The translations under genes were made by a program, and so were the position numbers. Shown here piece after piece: positions 34,149-45,715 of a stretch of DNA of 64,000 nucleotides. How positions within the stretch are numbered: the first letter of the stretch is position 1; every line of letters starts with the position of its first letter. This DNA is from Bolinopsis microptera (lineage: Eukaryota; Ctenophora; Tentaculata; Lobata; Bolinopsidae), in contig NC_087072.1 in assembly GCF_026151205.1 (NCBI RefSeq), positions 14,112,169 to 14,176,168 of the forward strand, read 5' to 3'. The notes beneath the pieces were generated by a model. The model saw only the letters and a program-made list of their open reading frames with translations. It was not told where the DNA came from and ran no database searches.

Positions 34149-35196
34149 TGTTATACTGATAGCAGGTGTAGAGTTTATAACATACAAATTCTAAATTTTT
34201 GACGGCTGACGATGGTAAGTCGCTACGTTTAATTCGGGACTTTTATAGTCTTAAGTCTTGGAGCTCAAAATGTCTCGTGCTGTGGGCCGTATAAACGGCG
34301 CACACCACCGCCCCGCCTTACTTCACGGTTGCGGAGCGGAGCTGGTGCCGTTTGTCTCGGCCTCAAGTGGCGAGTGCTTGCCCATCGAATACACGATTGA
34401 AACACTAATTATTTATTGGAATTCTACAGTTTCCAAAACGAAGTACGAAGATATATTAACTTTGAGCTTTGTTTTGGCGACTGCTTCATCGATGGGCGAG
34501 TAGGTATTTGTTGTTTAGCAGTGTTGAATATTGGAGCAATTATATAATGTATATCTCCATCATAATATAGGCTAGTGTAAAGATATATAATCAAGAATAC
34601 AAACAAACGCGAACGGTATTAGTAACTCGCTAGATTATAGATGTTATTTAAACACATATGTTTACGTCAATTATTACTAAAATTAATATTCTTTTTGCTT
34701 TAATATAATTACATTGTACATGTCACATGGATTAATGGATTAGTTGAATGAAACGTGTGCTACAAATGTCTACGCCTCACGCAGAACTGCGTACCGCTCA
34801 GTACTAATTCATGCTTGAGCGGTACTGCTGTTCACAGTGGCGCGCACTCAATTTAATCACAATAAATAACGAGCGCGCGGTTTTTTGGAATCTCTCCATT
34901 ATTATATTAATTAGATCGCAGTGCTCACGGCCTGTACTGCGTGAACGACAGAAATATCTTTTAAATTATTTTGCTTCTGAAATTTTGGCTCTAGTAATTA
35001 AGAAATGTGACATGTAATTGTAAGTTAACAATTAAATAGATCCTGTGCGCGGCGCCTACAGCTGACCTACGAATTTCTGAACAATTTTAAATTGTGGCTG
35101 TGTGCGCGGCGTACTGTATATGTGTTTGAAATTGAAATTTGAATTTATTTATGAATATAACATTATGTATTGATTATTTGTGGTAAATAAAAATTT
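34149..35196. repeat. ~1.05-kb direct repeat, copy 2
   Basis: Second copy of 30965-32012, same orientation. Its right end differs: TTTCTTTCCTA is followed by an A-run and a second TTTTTCTTTCCTAA, whereas copy 1 has TAACA between the two TTTTTCTTTCC blocks. The A-run hints at an RNA-mediated origin. Confidence 0.85.
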
Positions 35197-36010
35197 TTCT
35201 TTCCTAAAAAAAAAAAAAATTTTTCTTTCCTAAGTCATCCAACAAACTTTAAGCTTGTACCATAAATTTTATATGGTCTACATTTTTACAAAATTTGTTA
35301 CAAAAAGGATTTTTGAAGAATTCTACTCAGATTTTAAAATGTTGACTGTCAATTATAATATTCAGTTTACCAATTGATTTGTATCAATTGGTAAACTGAG
35401 GATACACCATAGCTAAAAAACACCATTTTAATATACGCCTGATTTTTGGCTCACTTATGTCAATACTTTGAAAATACTAAACGCAAACTTCCTTTCATCT
35501 TAATTTCATCTTAATTTACAATACTCAGACAATGACCATTCATTATCTGACTATGTTGCTTGAATAATTTACTAATTTTCCTTTCTTCTAGTCACTAGTG
35601 ATATTAGCTCTATCAATATATGCATCACTGACAAAGGGTCAATTTGATGGAATGCCTGATTCCTGTTGTACTCTGTATACCAACTGCTACTATCAGCACT
35701 TATCATTGATATCCCCAAACCTTGCTGGTGTTGGCTTAAATAATTATTATTAACAATTGTTAAAAGTCTAATTAGTGAATATTGTTGTTTTATTGTAGCC
35801 TGTGATGATCTACAGTTATCCTTATTTAGAAAATATGATGGGGCCATTACTGTTACTATGTCTTGCCTTTGCTTCTTCCAGAAAGAAAGCTGCAGTGTCT
35901 CTTATGGCACTATGGTGTATGAAAATTGATCCACCTAATTTACAATTAAGGGCGTGGTAGACACTGCTCATATCTCTGCAAGCATATTTATTGCGTAGAC
36001 ATATCGGTGC
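35197..36010. other. Non-coding stretch with a perfect hairpin
   Basis: CAGTTTACCAATTGAT at 35363-35378, a four-base loop, then its exact reverse complement at 35383-35398. No gene is recognised in the rest. Confidence 0.6.
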
Positions 36011-36146
36011 TTCTATTACAGTAATCGACCGGGATTGGCAATTTTGAGCTATCCCTGTCCTGGTCAAGTCACATTTTTCATCCCGGTCCCGGTCAAATGC
36101 TGATTTATGATCCCGGTCCCGGTTAATTCAGGATTCTTGGTCCCGG

Positions 36147-36280
36147 TGTGAGGTTCTTGTACTTGTTTACTATTCAATGAAACCAGGTAATGAATGTAGA
36201 ACAACTTACAATGAACTGTATTACATGGAATAACCTAAAGGGGGATGTCGTTAGATAACAGCATATAAAATAGGCTGACA
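36147..36280 (-). mobile_element. Gypsy 3' LTR
   Basis: 134-bp LTR, TGTGAGGTT … GGCTGACA, matching 47105-47237 except for one extra G. The purine-rich tract GAGAGGGTGTGA lies just inside it on the minus strand, as expected for the polypurine primer next to a 3' LTR. CCGG precedes it (36143-36146) and follows the other LTR (47238-47241) as the target-site duplication. Confidence 0.95.
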
Positions 36281-36456
36281 TCACACCCTCTCTTAAAGTA
36301 AAGTAAAGTAAAGTAAAATTTATGACATCACATCATCACACATGTCTACAAACTATCATCGCACTGTGTGAAAAAATATATAATAAATATTTCCCCACCA
36401 ACATTAATTAATTATCAAATACAATATTTAAAAACAATTTCATCAAAAACATTATC

Positions 36457-38370
36457 CTATTTTAAAAACTTCCCAGTGGAATAAAGATTTATAAAACGCT
36501 TCTTTGCCACATAAGGATGGAACCAAAGATAATTGTTATGTTTCTCTTTATTACTGACATAACTGGCTCCCTCAATTCTTAATAAAACTTCATTAGAAAC
36601 ATTCCAAAAAAAGCAATCATTTGTAATACTTTTAGAAATCATATCTATCTTATATCCTTCTAATTTAATTTTAAAACCTAAAACTGTCACAGAGTTCTTG
36701 ACGTCCGGAGGGAGTTTGTTCCAATATGGAATAACTCGCTCCGGGAGAAAAGACTTCTGGATATTCTTGACCTTTGTCACACTTTTACTACATCTATTGG
36801 ATGAAACCAGATTAAGACCTGATCTGCTTGGTCTGAACAAGTCTGAACCATAATCAGTCATACCATTAATAACCTTAAAAGCTTCAATAAGGTCCCCACG
36901 TATTCGCCGCTCTGCCAGCGTTGTCAAATTGAGGATTTCCAGTCTACGGCTATAAGGAAGAGTACCCACCTCATCAATCAGACGGGTAAACCGCCTCTGG
37001 ACGCTCTCCAGCTCCAAAACAGTCCCCCAACTTCCATGAGCCGCAGGTGGATTCCACAATTGGACACAATACTCAAGATGAGGTCTTATTAAAGCTTTAT
37101 ATATAGCAATCATAACAACCTTTTCTCTAATAACTAAATTCCTTACAATCCAACAAATCATACGATTTGCCTTAGCGATACATGCTTCGATCTGTTCGTT
37201 CCAAAGCAGGGAGCTATGGGTAATAACCCCCAAATCTTTTTCCTGTGCAGATACTTCAAGTTCTATACCATTTACCTTATAATTTAAATTAGGATTGTTG
37301 TTAAAATAAATGTGCACTACTTTGCACTTGGCAGGATTAAATTGTAAAAGCCAAATACTTTCCCAAACTTCTAATTCTTTGATATCTTCAGCAACACTAC
37401 CGTGGTTAGCTGCATTACCAATTAATTTAAGATCATCAGCAAATAACTTTATCTTATTTTTTAGTAGGTCAGGCAAATCATTAATATACAGAATGAATAG
37501 GAGAGGGCCTAGAACTGACCCCTGATGAACACCAGATAAAACATGTTTAACCTCGGACCATTGTCCTTCTACAGAAACCCTCATAGTCCTGTCTGTCAGA
37601 AAATCTTTAATAACATCTAAAACCTTTCCTTTGACACCAAAGCCTTCCAATTTAGACAGAAGTCTAAAGTGGGGGACTGTGTCGAATGCCTTACTAAAAT
37701 CAAAGTATAGAAGATCAACCGGGGCACCTTCATCTAAAATGTCAAGAATGTCATCAAATGTCTCTAAAAGATTAGATAAACACGATTTACCCTTAACAAA
37801 TCCATGCTGATGCTTCGAAATTCGATGTTCTAGAAAATTTAATACATGTGCTCTCACCAACTTTTCATACACTTTGCACAAAATACAAGTTAATGAAACT
37901 GGTCTATAATTTAAGGGGTCCAATTTAATACCCTTTTTAAACAATGCTACAACAGATGCAGATTTCCACACTGCAGGTAAAGATCCTGTATCTGAACACT
38001 TTTGAAATAATTTAGTTAATGCTTCAACAAAATTGTTGTCATAAGCTAGCGATTTCAACAACTTCGGATGAACACCATCCGGACCAGAACTCTTAAAAAT
38101 GTTAAGCTTTAAAAGTTGCTTTTTTATATCAGAACTGCTGACTTCCATATCATCAATATCATCAATACTCTCATTGTCAGGTCTTAAATTCTCAGTTTTA
38201 GGGAGAGGGCCAGGTGGTTCACGCACAAAAACAGAGCTAAAGGCACTTGCGAGTACCTCAGCTGACTCAGTCGAACTATCTGTGCGTGTACCATCTCCTC
38301 TATCTAAAGAAACCACACTTGATTTAATTTGACGTTTATTTCGTAAATAAGAGTAAAAAGACTTGTACAA
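36457..38370 (-). pseudogene. CR1-like ORF2, reverse transcriptase part
   Basis: 637 open codons. Motifs in order: NYRPVSLTCILCKVYEKLV, QHGFVKGKSCLSNLLE, LLYFDFSKAFDTVPH, SGVHQGSVLGPLLFILYIND and KLFADDLKLIG (FADD intact), then thumb and C-terminal segments LEYCVQLWNP and LESVQRRFTRLI. The protein would make cDNA by target-primed reverse transcription. It is separated by a frameshift, in the overlap 38304-38370, from the upstream endonuclease part, so ORF2 as a whole is probably inactive. Confidence 0.92.
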
Positions 38371-39164
38371 TTCTGCTTCAGATTAGATGTAATTTTCTTT
38401 TCATAATTTACTTTAGCTTTAATTTCTGCTACTTCATAAGTATGTTGTTTGCTACTTGCATAACTAAAATTAACATCAGATGGATTAATATCAAACTCAG
38501 CCCATGCTTTATCTTTATTCTTTCTCATTCGTTTAAGTGCAGATGTACTCCATGGCAACTTGACAGGTCTGTTGTCGAGATAAACCGAAGCAGTCGGAAC
38601 AGCTGCAGCAACAGTCTCCAGTTTACCATGTGATTCAGCCCACATATCTTGAACATCATTGGTAGAACTATAATCCCAGTCGATATTTTTCAAACTAAAA
38701 TTTAATAACTCTTCAGAGGAAATCTTACCCCATATAGGTTTGATAATCTTCTCTTTTAAACATTTGCTAGTATCCGGCGAAACAACTAGTTCGACAAGTA
38801 TCCCAACATGGTCACTCTTACCAAGCGGAGAAACGATCTTACAACCGTTGACAAGAGCATCATTTGTATACAGGACCTGATCAAGAAGACTCTCCTGGAG
38901 AGTATCCTTCACAAGCCGTCTTCTAGTTGTCTCGTTGGTGAAATACCAAGTTAAACCACTGTCATTGAAAACATCCATGAATTTCTGTTGAGTAACTAAA
39001 AACTGGTTCTTGCTAGCAATATTACTATTTATGCTACCAGTTTCCCATAAAACATTTGGTAAATTAAAATCTCCTAAAAGGAGTGTTTCAAAGTCATTCC
39101 TTTCACTACAAATGCTCTTGATACAAGATATTAATGCATTGAACTTGTCATGTCTAATTTTCAA
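38304..39164 (-). pseudogene. CR1-like ORF2, endonuclease C-terminal part
   Basis: Contains LLLGDFNLPNVLW (GDFN block), DQVLYTND and GKSDHVGILVEL (SDH block), the catalytic signature of apurinic/apyrimidinic-type endonucleases in LINEs. It lies between two frame breaks: about 85 bases upstream it loses the frame of the N-terminal part, and downstream it overlaps the RT frame. Confidence 0.9.
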
Positions 39165-39249
39165 TTAAACTAAGCTCAGTTAATGTAAGAGCCGCTTTAG
39201 AAAGCACTGGAGTTTATCTCCAGGATTAAATTATATCGAGTTATATGAT

Positions 39250-39846
39250 TTAGCTATAAGGCGGTTTATAAAAGTTGTATTTATTATTATTATTCTGTTC
39301 TAAATTCAATGATGTGGATCTGTAAATACAACAAATACTAATCAGTCCACCTGATGTGTTGATATTAACAGCTAAAGAATCCGGTGCCTTTATAAAAGAG
39401 TTCACTAGTGAAGCATTACAACAGTTTTTAACATAAATTATAGAGCCTCCTCCACCACTTATACTGCCAGTGGAATTGTCAATTCTAAAATCTCTATCTT
39501 TTCTAAACATACTAAATCCTTCAATATAAATTTCGGCATCTAATATATCACTACTAAAATGAGTTTCTGTTACACAAATTACCTCAATAGATTTATACAT
39601 TGATAAAATACATTTTAGTTCATCAACTTTATTAAATAGGCCGTTAGCATTGGTATAAAAAATATTTAACGGCTGGGCACTGCGGCTTCCGCTTTGTCCT
39701 CTGTCTTCTCTGGCTCTCTTTTCTTTGCTTCCTCCTTCGTCTTCTCTGTCTCTCTTTTCTTCGCTTCCTCCTGCCTCTTCTTCCTCTCCTTTCTGGCTAA
39801 AAAACGAATATCTCTGTCTGCCTTGCAGAGGTCCAAGTTGATCCAA
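39250..39846 (-). pseudogene. CR1-like ORF2, endonuclease N-terminal part
   Basis: FYTNANGLFNKVDELKCIL and VICVTETHFSSDI are the first two endonuclease motifs (Asn and Glu catalytic residues). The frame overlaps the end of ORF1 by about 180 bases in another phase; the highly charged beginning may be untranslated shadow, with ORF2 really starting near QPLNIFYTNANGL. It ends at a stop before the GDFN block. Confidence 0.88.
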
Positions 39847-40637
39847 TAAGTTGACTCTTTCCAGCCCTTACCATGGTCAGCGTAGAAATTTACTGACTCT
39901 TCATCTCGTGTCTGGATGATGAGCGGGCGACGGTGATCTGGCTTGTCAGCATCAAGCTTGCCAGAGCGATGGCAACTTATCATGTCGTCCTTCTTAATCT
40001 TTAGGGTCTCCCTGCAGAACTTGGAGTCGTCCTCCTGGCGTTGCTTAGAGATAGTCTTTTTGCTCTCTGGAACCTTGAGCACACACAGATTGAGTTTTCG
40101 TTTGTTTCGCTCAAATGTATCAGTGTGCATCTTCATTTGCACTTCCGTGATAACAGTTTCAGAAGCTTGTTCACGACTCATGTCATCGAGAACCTTCTTC
40201 TGGGTTTGTGCTGTTACCTCAGAATAGAGACGAACAGCTTTATCAACTGTTTTTTCTGCGCTGCCTTTGAGGGCTTCTTTGAGAGAGTTTGTCAGAGCTG
40301 GTGTAATAAGCTTGATCTCTTCTTTGAGGATAGCCCTGATTGCTCTGTTTTCAACAGAGTCGGGTGAGGTGTTGGGTACCACGAAACAATACGGACACTT
40401 CCAGTTGATAAGAAGTTGAAGCATTTCCTCCTTTAAACCTGTCAAGCCGACACAACTCAGATGCCAGTAAAGTTTACAGGATTCACACTCTACTGAAAGC
40501 TGCTCCGGAATGTAATCTTCGCACTGACAATATTTCTCTTCAGACTCTGGAACATTGATGGTAGAATCCTCCTTTGGGGGGCTCATCTTCACTTTGCTTC
40601 GTGTCGACGCCCTTTCGGGTACATTCTTTGGCTCCAT
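39666..40637 (-). CDS. CR1-like ORF1 with PHD finger
   Basis: 323 codons, intact. Near residues 37-84 is a PHD-type zinc finger (YCQCEDYIPEQLSVECESC, LYWHLSCVGL, WKCPYC). A coiled-coil-prone middle follows, then an RRM-like strand segment (KLNLCVLKVPESKK) and a Lys/Glu-rich C-terminus. PHD fingers in ORF1 are known from CR1-clade elements and are thought to help chromatin or RNA binding. The intact ORF1 beside a broken ORF2 suggests a recent insertion. Confidence 0.85.
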   Translation of the reverse strand: MEPKNVPERASTRSKVKMSPPKEDSTINVPESEEKYCQCEDYIPEQLSVECESCKLYWHLSCVGLTGLKEEMLQLLINWKCPYCFVVPNTSPDSVENRAIRAILKEEIKLITPALTNSLKEALKGSAEKTVDKAVRLYSEVTAQTQKKVLDDMSREQASETVITEVQMKMHTDTFERNKRKLNLCVLKVPESKKTISKQRQEDDSKFCRETLKIKKDDMISCHRSGKLDADKPDHRRPLIIQTRDEESVNFYADHGKGWKESTYWINLDLCKADRDIRFLARKERKKRQEEAKKRETEKTKEEAKKREPEKTEDKAEAAVPSR

Positions 40638-41086
40638 CCCTCAAATTATTTGTTATATAGTAGTGTTGAAAGTATTAAAACTCTTCAAAAGTTTAAAAAC
40701 CCAATTCTATATGAAAATTTCAAACCCAGTTAAAATCGTACAAGGTTAACAATGTTTAATAAATTAAATGAATTAATAAATAGCATCAGTAAGATTGAGT
40801 CAATTTCAAATATCCCAAAGATATCGAACAAATACAATAATTTTAAAATATGTTGATAAATCTCTCAAAAAGTAAACATTTTCTCATTCATTCTCGAAAA
40901 CGTTTTCAATAAACACCATATCAAAATAGTTCAAGAACAATCATAAATAATTCAATAACTCCCCTAAAAACCATATAAATCTGGCGGTACAAACAGGTTA
41001 AGAAAACTATTAAGGTATCATCTAATAACATTAAACACTATAATCGATAACCGTCATAATAAACAAGTGCTTATAAATATGAAAGT

Positions 41087-41586
41087 CTATTCAATCTGGT
41101 CAATGAGTCTATTACCTATTACAGCTTTAGAGACTCTGCCTGAGCGTGTAGCATTAGATGAAGTAGGTATAACCTCTGCAGTAGCGACCTCTTCCGTAGT
41201 TTCGGTACTCTCCTCAGTAGCGATATCCGTCTCATTAATGGTATCCTCAGGATCCCTTAGGCAATCCTCTATTGCTTCAGGGCTTTCCGACAGAACGTGT
41301 TCCCTAAATCTCCGCATATCAAGGGTGTCTATTAGTGTTTATCCAAAAGGTTTTCCACCAGCGATGTAGGTGTAGTAGATATCAGTAGTGTAGGATCAGG
41401 AGCCTTTATAGTACTGGTAGTGGGTAACGAAGGCATAATATGGAGTCTTGGTGTGTTTGTTGATTCCACCTCTTCAGTATCTGTAGATGTTCTGCTTGCA
41501 ACAGGTTCTTTTCTGGTGCCTGCGTCCATCATCAGGTTACTGTGATAAATTCTATGTTTACCCTTCGAATCAGTGATTTCCCAGTT
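41087..41586 (-). pseudogene. Gypsy pol, C-terminal tail
   Basis: Continuation of the integrase C-terminus after the 1132-bp insertion: NWEITDSKGKHRIYHSNLM, then a Thr/Glu-rich tail ending RSGRVSKAVIGNRLIDQI, a typical gypsy pol ending (RSGR … P/I). One frame change occurs near 41320-41332. Confidence 0.8.
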
Positions 41587-42718
41587 CAGTGAAAGCAGGA
41601 TTAATGAACGAATAGTGTGACATTGGGTTCTCAACCATGGAAATTTAAAAGTCTCTACATGCTGTTCTTTCTGGCTCCATGTGCTAGTTAGGGATCTGAG
41701 GTATCCGAAAAATCATGTTTTGAGTACCCAAAGTGTTCTGGGTGCCAAGAATGAGGTTATTAAAGCGGCGAAAATGACCGGTTTTGGACTATTTATGAGC
41801 TTTTTTGCCCATTTTCATGAGATAAAGAATCAGGAAAGCTGCTCTAGATGATTGAAATGGTTGATACCAATGAGGATACACCCTACACACATAAATATTC
41901 GTGATATATGTGATTTTAATGAGAAAAATATGATCTCAGGGCCCATTTTATACCAAAATTTGCCAAAACCACTCGCACTTGTCAAAGCTTCCTCATTTTA
42001 GACACATTTAATGATTATTATGGTATCTAACTTATGGTGGATCTGATAGGAGTATGTCTTAGCTTCATTTTAAGCCATCAATGAGCATGCTGGTGTGTAT
42101 GAAAGTACTTTAATCCTCCCGTCCATTGAACTTATAGTTTGGGCCATGCGCGCGCGCGCGCGCGCTTGTTACAAGCATGAATTTTCGCCCTCAGTATCTA
42201 TCTAAAGCTTTTAAAGACATGATTAGAATGCTATCCTACTCAGCACATGAGTGCTACAGGATAGTGAAAGAATTTCCATAAAAAATCATTAAATGTGGAA
42301 GATATGAGGTCATATGTGTGTGCGCGCGCGCGCGCGCGCGCTTGTTACAAACTTGATATCCTCAGAACCTTCACATTTACTGAGATTTTGTTTCAAACTT
42401 AATTGACTCTGAACCGAAATTGCCAGAGGAAACAGATAGTGTAACTCAGAAAGACCACAAATGGATAGTTTGTGAGATATTGAGGTTATACTTCAAAAAA
42501 TTTACAATGATGTCACACCAGAAAACCCCTATTTTTGGTATATTTAACCTCATATCTCGAACGCGCAGTACTGGATTGAGCTAAACTTGGTCAGGTTTTG
42601 TAGCCCTGACTATCCTCGATCATATGGAACAGGAATAAAACTGTTTAGATGTTATATCTTAATTATATTAGGCACTTAGTTCTGAAAAGTGAGAATGTCA
42701 TTAATACTGCTTTCACTG
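41587..42718. mobile_element. 1132-bp terminal-inverted-repeat element in gypsy integrase
   Basis: Ends are inverted repeats: CAGTGAAAGCAG then G, ATTAATGA on the left, and the reverse complement CAGTGAAAGCAG then T, ATTAATGA on the right. AGTT flanks both ends (41583-41586, 42719-42722), a 4-bp target-site duplication. The inside has no ORF but two (GC)n tracts (about 42147-42166 and 42322-42341), each followed by TTGTTACAA. Non-autonomous DNA transposon; the 4-bp duplication and CAGTG ends would suit the CMC/Chapaev group, but that is a guess. Confidence 0.85.
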
Positions 42719-44292
42719 AGTTGACATCGCTGAGTTTCCTAACGATGTGGAATGGTCCATCAACCCATTTAGGCGAGATCTTTTTATGTTTACCATGTGT
42801 ACGCTTTATTAGCACTCGGTCTCCTTGCTTCCACTCCTTACTCTCCTTTGAGGCGTTCTTGTCATGTTGAATCTTGTATGCTTTCTTGGCCATGTCACGA
42901 TTGTGATTAGCTGCTACTAAGATCTCTTCTTGACTGAGCTCATTGGTAATACTTGGTAGTTGGAAGAAATTATCAACTGCTAGTCTAGCATCTTTACCAA
43001 AAGTACACGAGAATGGTGACGCCTTAAGCGACTTGTTCATTTGACTGTTCATCTCTAACACAGCTTCTGGAAGAAGGGTATCCCAATCTGTCACAGGTGT
43101 CTGCCTGGCTATTATCATAGCACGCAGTCTGTCTTTAACGGTTTGAATTGATCTTTCAGCCGATCCATTCCCCTGTGGGTGGTATTGGCTTGAGTGGCGC
43201 TTCTCGATACCAAGCTCATCACACAGTTCTTTGATGGCTGATTTGTCTACATTAGGGCCTTGGTCAGAGACTAGAATCTTAGGTACTCCATAATAGGCAA
43301 TATGTTTCTCCCAAAATGCTTCTTTGAGGACCTTAGATGTCTGATTGGGCAGAGCCGTAGCGTTTATCATTTTTGTACATAAGTCGACACACAGTATGAA
43401 ACAACAATAACTTTTGTGCGATTTAGGCATTGAGCCTATATCAAAGGAAATCATCTCGTGGGATTTAGGGACATCAGCGATAATTATTTCAGCCTTATCA
43501 GGTCTACTCTTGGCTTGAATACAGGTTCTACAGTCTTTGGTGAAAGCATCTACCTGTTTAGATAAACTTCTCCACCAAAACCTAGCCCTGATTTGGGTTG
43601 CGGTTATCTCTGGCCCAGGATGGCTTTGGCAGTGGTACTCCTGAATTATTTTATCTTGAAGGCTTGGTGGCACTACAATACGTCTTCCCTTATATAACAG
43701 CCCTGAGCTGTCAACACTTAGATATTTAGTGTTTTTATAAGGTCCTCTAGAGATAACCTTGTTGTTCTGTATTCTAGATGTAGTCCACTTAATCCAGGCA
43801 TCGTTGTCTTGGGCATTTTTCAATGAGCTGTCATTCTCTCCACCTTTACTCAACTCAGCATAAATGTGACTTTCTGCTTCAGCATCGCTTCTTTCCGTTT
43901 TAATGTCATTCTTTACCACAATTCTGCTCAGACTGTCAACTACTCCATTCAATTCTCCAGGGATGTACCTAACTTCATACTCAACAGCCTCGAGTTCATT
44001 TAACCATCTCATTATCTTGTTCCGGGGGTCTTTTCGGTTGCGGATATTTTTCAGTGGCTCGTGGTCTGTATGGAATGTTACTTTTCCTTCACAGCAATAC
44101 ACTCTCCATTTATTTAGGCAGCTGATAATAGCCCAAAGTTCTCTATCAGTAGCGTCCCATCTTGTCTCCGCCTTGGTAAGTGTCTGGGAATGGAACGAGA
44201 TGGGGCAGATTTGACCAATTTTATCCACCTGATAGAGCATACCTCCCACCGCAATGCCAGAGGCATCAGTCTGTATGTGAAACGGTTCCTTC
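42719..44292 (-). pseudogene. Gypsy pol, RNase H and integrase part
   Basis: Begins within RNase H (TDASG near 44255, then ATDRELWAI and FHTDHEPLKNI). It continues with the integrase: HHCC zinc motif (HCQSHPGPE … CRTCIQAK), then core residues at FDIGSMPKSH, VSDQGPNV and HPQGNGSAERSIQTVK (D, D, E all present) and a C-terminal chromatin/GPY-like segment (WKQGDRVLIKR, KKISPKWVDGPFHIVRKL). Cut on both sides by later insertions: a solo LTR upstream and a TIR element downstream. Confidence 0.93.
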
Positions 44293-44610
44293 TGTTAATA
44301 TGTGTTCACAGGACTTGAGTTGTTTACAAGAGAAACTCGCTGGGTTTGAAATAGAAACAGAACCTGTAATAAATAGGATTTATTACACCAATAATATAAA
44401 CTCAAATAGTTATATCAAGTTCCAATTATCCATTGTAAATATATAATAGTATATAGATCATTGTAAATATATAGTTTAAAGGAATACGTACCGGTTGATA
44501 CTCTACAATAACATAAATCTTCTTTCTACAAACTTAATCTTCTTTCTACAAACTTCAACCGGTTCTCATGCTATGAATATATAATGATTAGTATTCTGCT
44601 AAGTCTAACA
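44293..44610. mobile_element. Solo LTR between gypsy RT and RNase H
   Basis: 318 bp, beginning TGTTAATATG and ending GTCTAACA (TGTTA … TAACA termini). CCTTC at 44288-44292 and 44611-44615 is the 5-bp target-site duplication. It contains direct repeats (CTTCTTTCTACAAACTT twice; ATTGTAAATATATA twice) and no ORF. It is unrelated in sequence to the 134-bp gypsy LTR, so a second LTR family is active in this genome. Confidence 0.9.
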
Positions 44611-45715
44611 CCTTCCACTTTGGTAGGTAAAGGTTGTTCACATTGCCGAGCTTGTCCTTTAACACTGTGAAAGCTTCCTCTTGAGTTGCACCCCACTCGA
44701 ATTGCACTTTCTCTGAAACAAGGGAGGTTAATGGTTTAGCCAGTGTGGAATAATTCTTGATGAATCTTCTGTTGAAATTAGCTAACCCCAGAAATCGTTG
44801 GATTTCTTTCTTGTTTTTAGGTTTAGGGAACTGCTTGACTTTATCTATATTAGCTTCAGAAGGACCCACACTAACTCCGTCAATAACAAATCCCAAGAAG
44901 TCAATCTTAGTGTAGCAAAATTCACATTTGTCAACTCTGAGTGACATGTTCATTTTCCTCAATTCATTCATGACGATCTTAAGCATACTCACATGATCTT
45001 CCAGATTCCTGGAGAATAGTATCAGGTTGTCAGAGTAATCGTCCAATCCAGAACCATCTTGAGTCTGCTCCTTAGTCATGTTCTTCTTAGCACTCTTCAC
45101 AATAGCATCCATATTCCTCTGAAAAGTAGGACCTGAGTTTTTGAGTCCAAATGCCATTCTTAAACATTGGTATTTACCGCGCGGCACGCTAAATGCTATT
45201 TTATGTCTATCTTCTTCAGCGATAGGCACACACCAGTAACCAGCCGCAAGGTCAAGTTGCGTAAAGTATTTTGCGCCTTGGCATTTGTCTATAAGCTCGT
45301 CTATGTTTGGTAAAGGATACGAGTCTTTAATAGTGCCCTTATTTAAAGAACGATAATCAATTACAAAGCGTTTATCCCCATCCTTTTTATCAACTATGAT
45401 TACATTGCTGTTGTATGGCGATGCAGACGGTTCAATGATCCCATTCTCCAACATTTCGTCAATTTGGCGGTTGATGTGTCCCATCCATTTTTCAGGGACT
45501 CTCCTGGGTTTATCAAAGCTAACTCTATTAGTTTCGCTTACAATATAGTGTTGAGGACCCTTGTATTCGCGAGGGGCTTTGGGGTTAGATGCAAAAACAT
45601 TTTTGAATTCATCTACCACATTTTTAAGATTACCTACTTCTTCGTTAGAAAGCTCCGGGTTGATGTTGTATGTAGGTTGTTTGTCCTCGCTGAGTAGGCA
45701 GTATACCCACTGCAC
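44611..45715 (-). pseudogene. Gypsy pol, reverse transcriptase part
   Basis: Ty3/gypsy-type RT: VDKKDGDKRFVIDYRSLNK, YFTQLDLAAGYW (first catalytic Asp), FSVPRGKYQCLRMAFGLKNS, then YSDNLILFSRNLEDH at the position of the usual YxDD box, so the second Asp reads Asn, and FLGFVIDGVSVGPSE. The frame differs from that of the protease upstream (overlap 45645-45715). It is cut downstream by the solo LTR. Substituted catalytic box, frame change and insertions together indicate an inactive copy. Confidence 0.93.

Larger units (their letters stand above)
36290..40660 (-). mobile_element. CR1-like LINE inserted in the gypsy element
   Basis: Near full-length non-LTR element with ORF1, ORF2 and a 3' tail of four or five AAAGTA/ACTTT units at about 36295-36320. 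It sits just inside the gypsy 3' LTR, next to the polypurine tract. The exact 5' end is unclear because no clean target-site duplication is seen; CR1 elements often make none or very short ones. Confidence 0.85.

Noticed and set aside
30965-35196. The 1.05-kb repeats as LTRs of one element
   Set aside because: The ends resemble TGTTA/TAACA, but no matching target duplication flanks the pair and the right ends differ; the space between holds a LINE fragment rather than gag or pol. Kept only as an open possibility.
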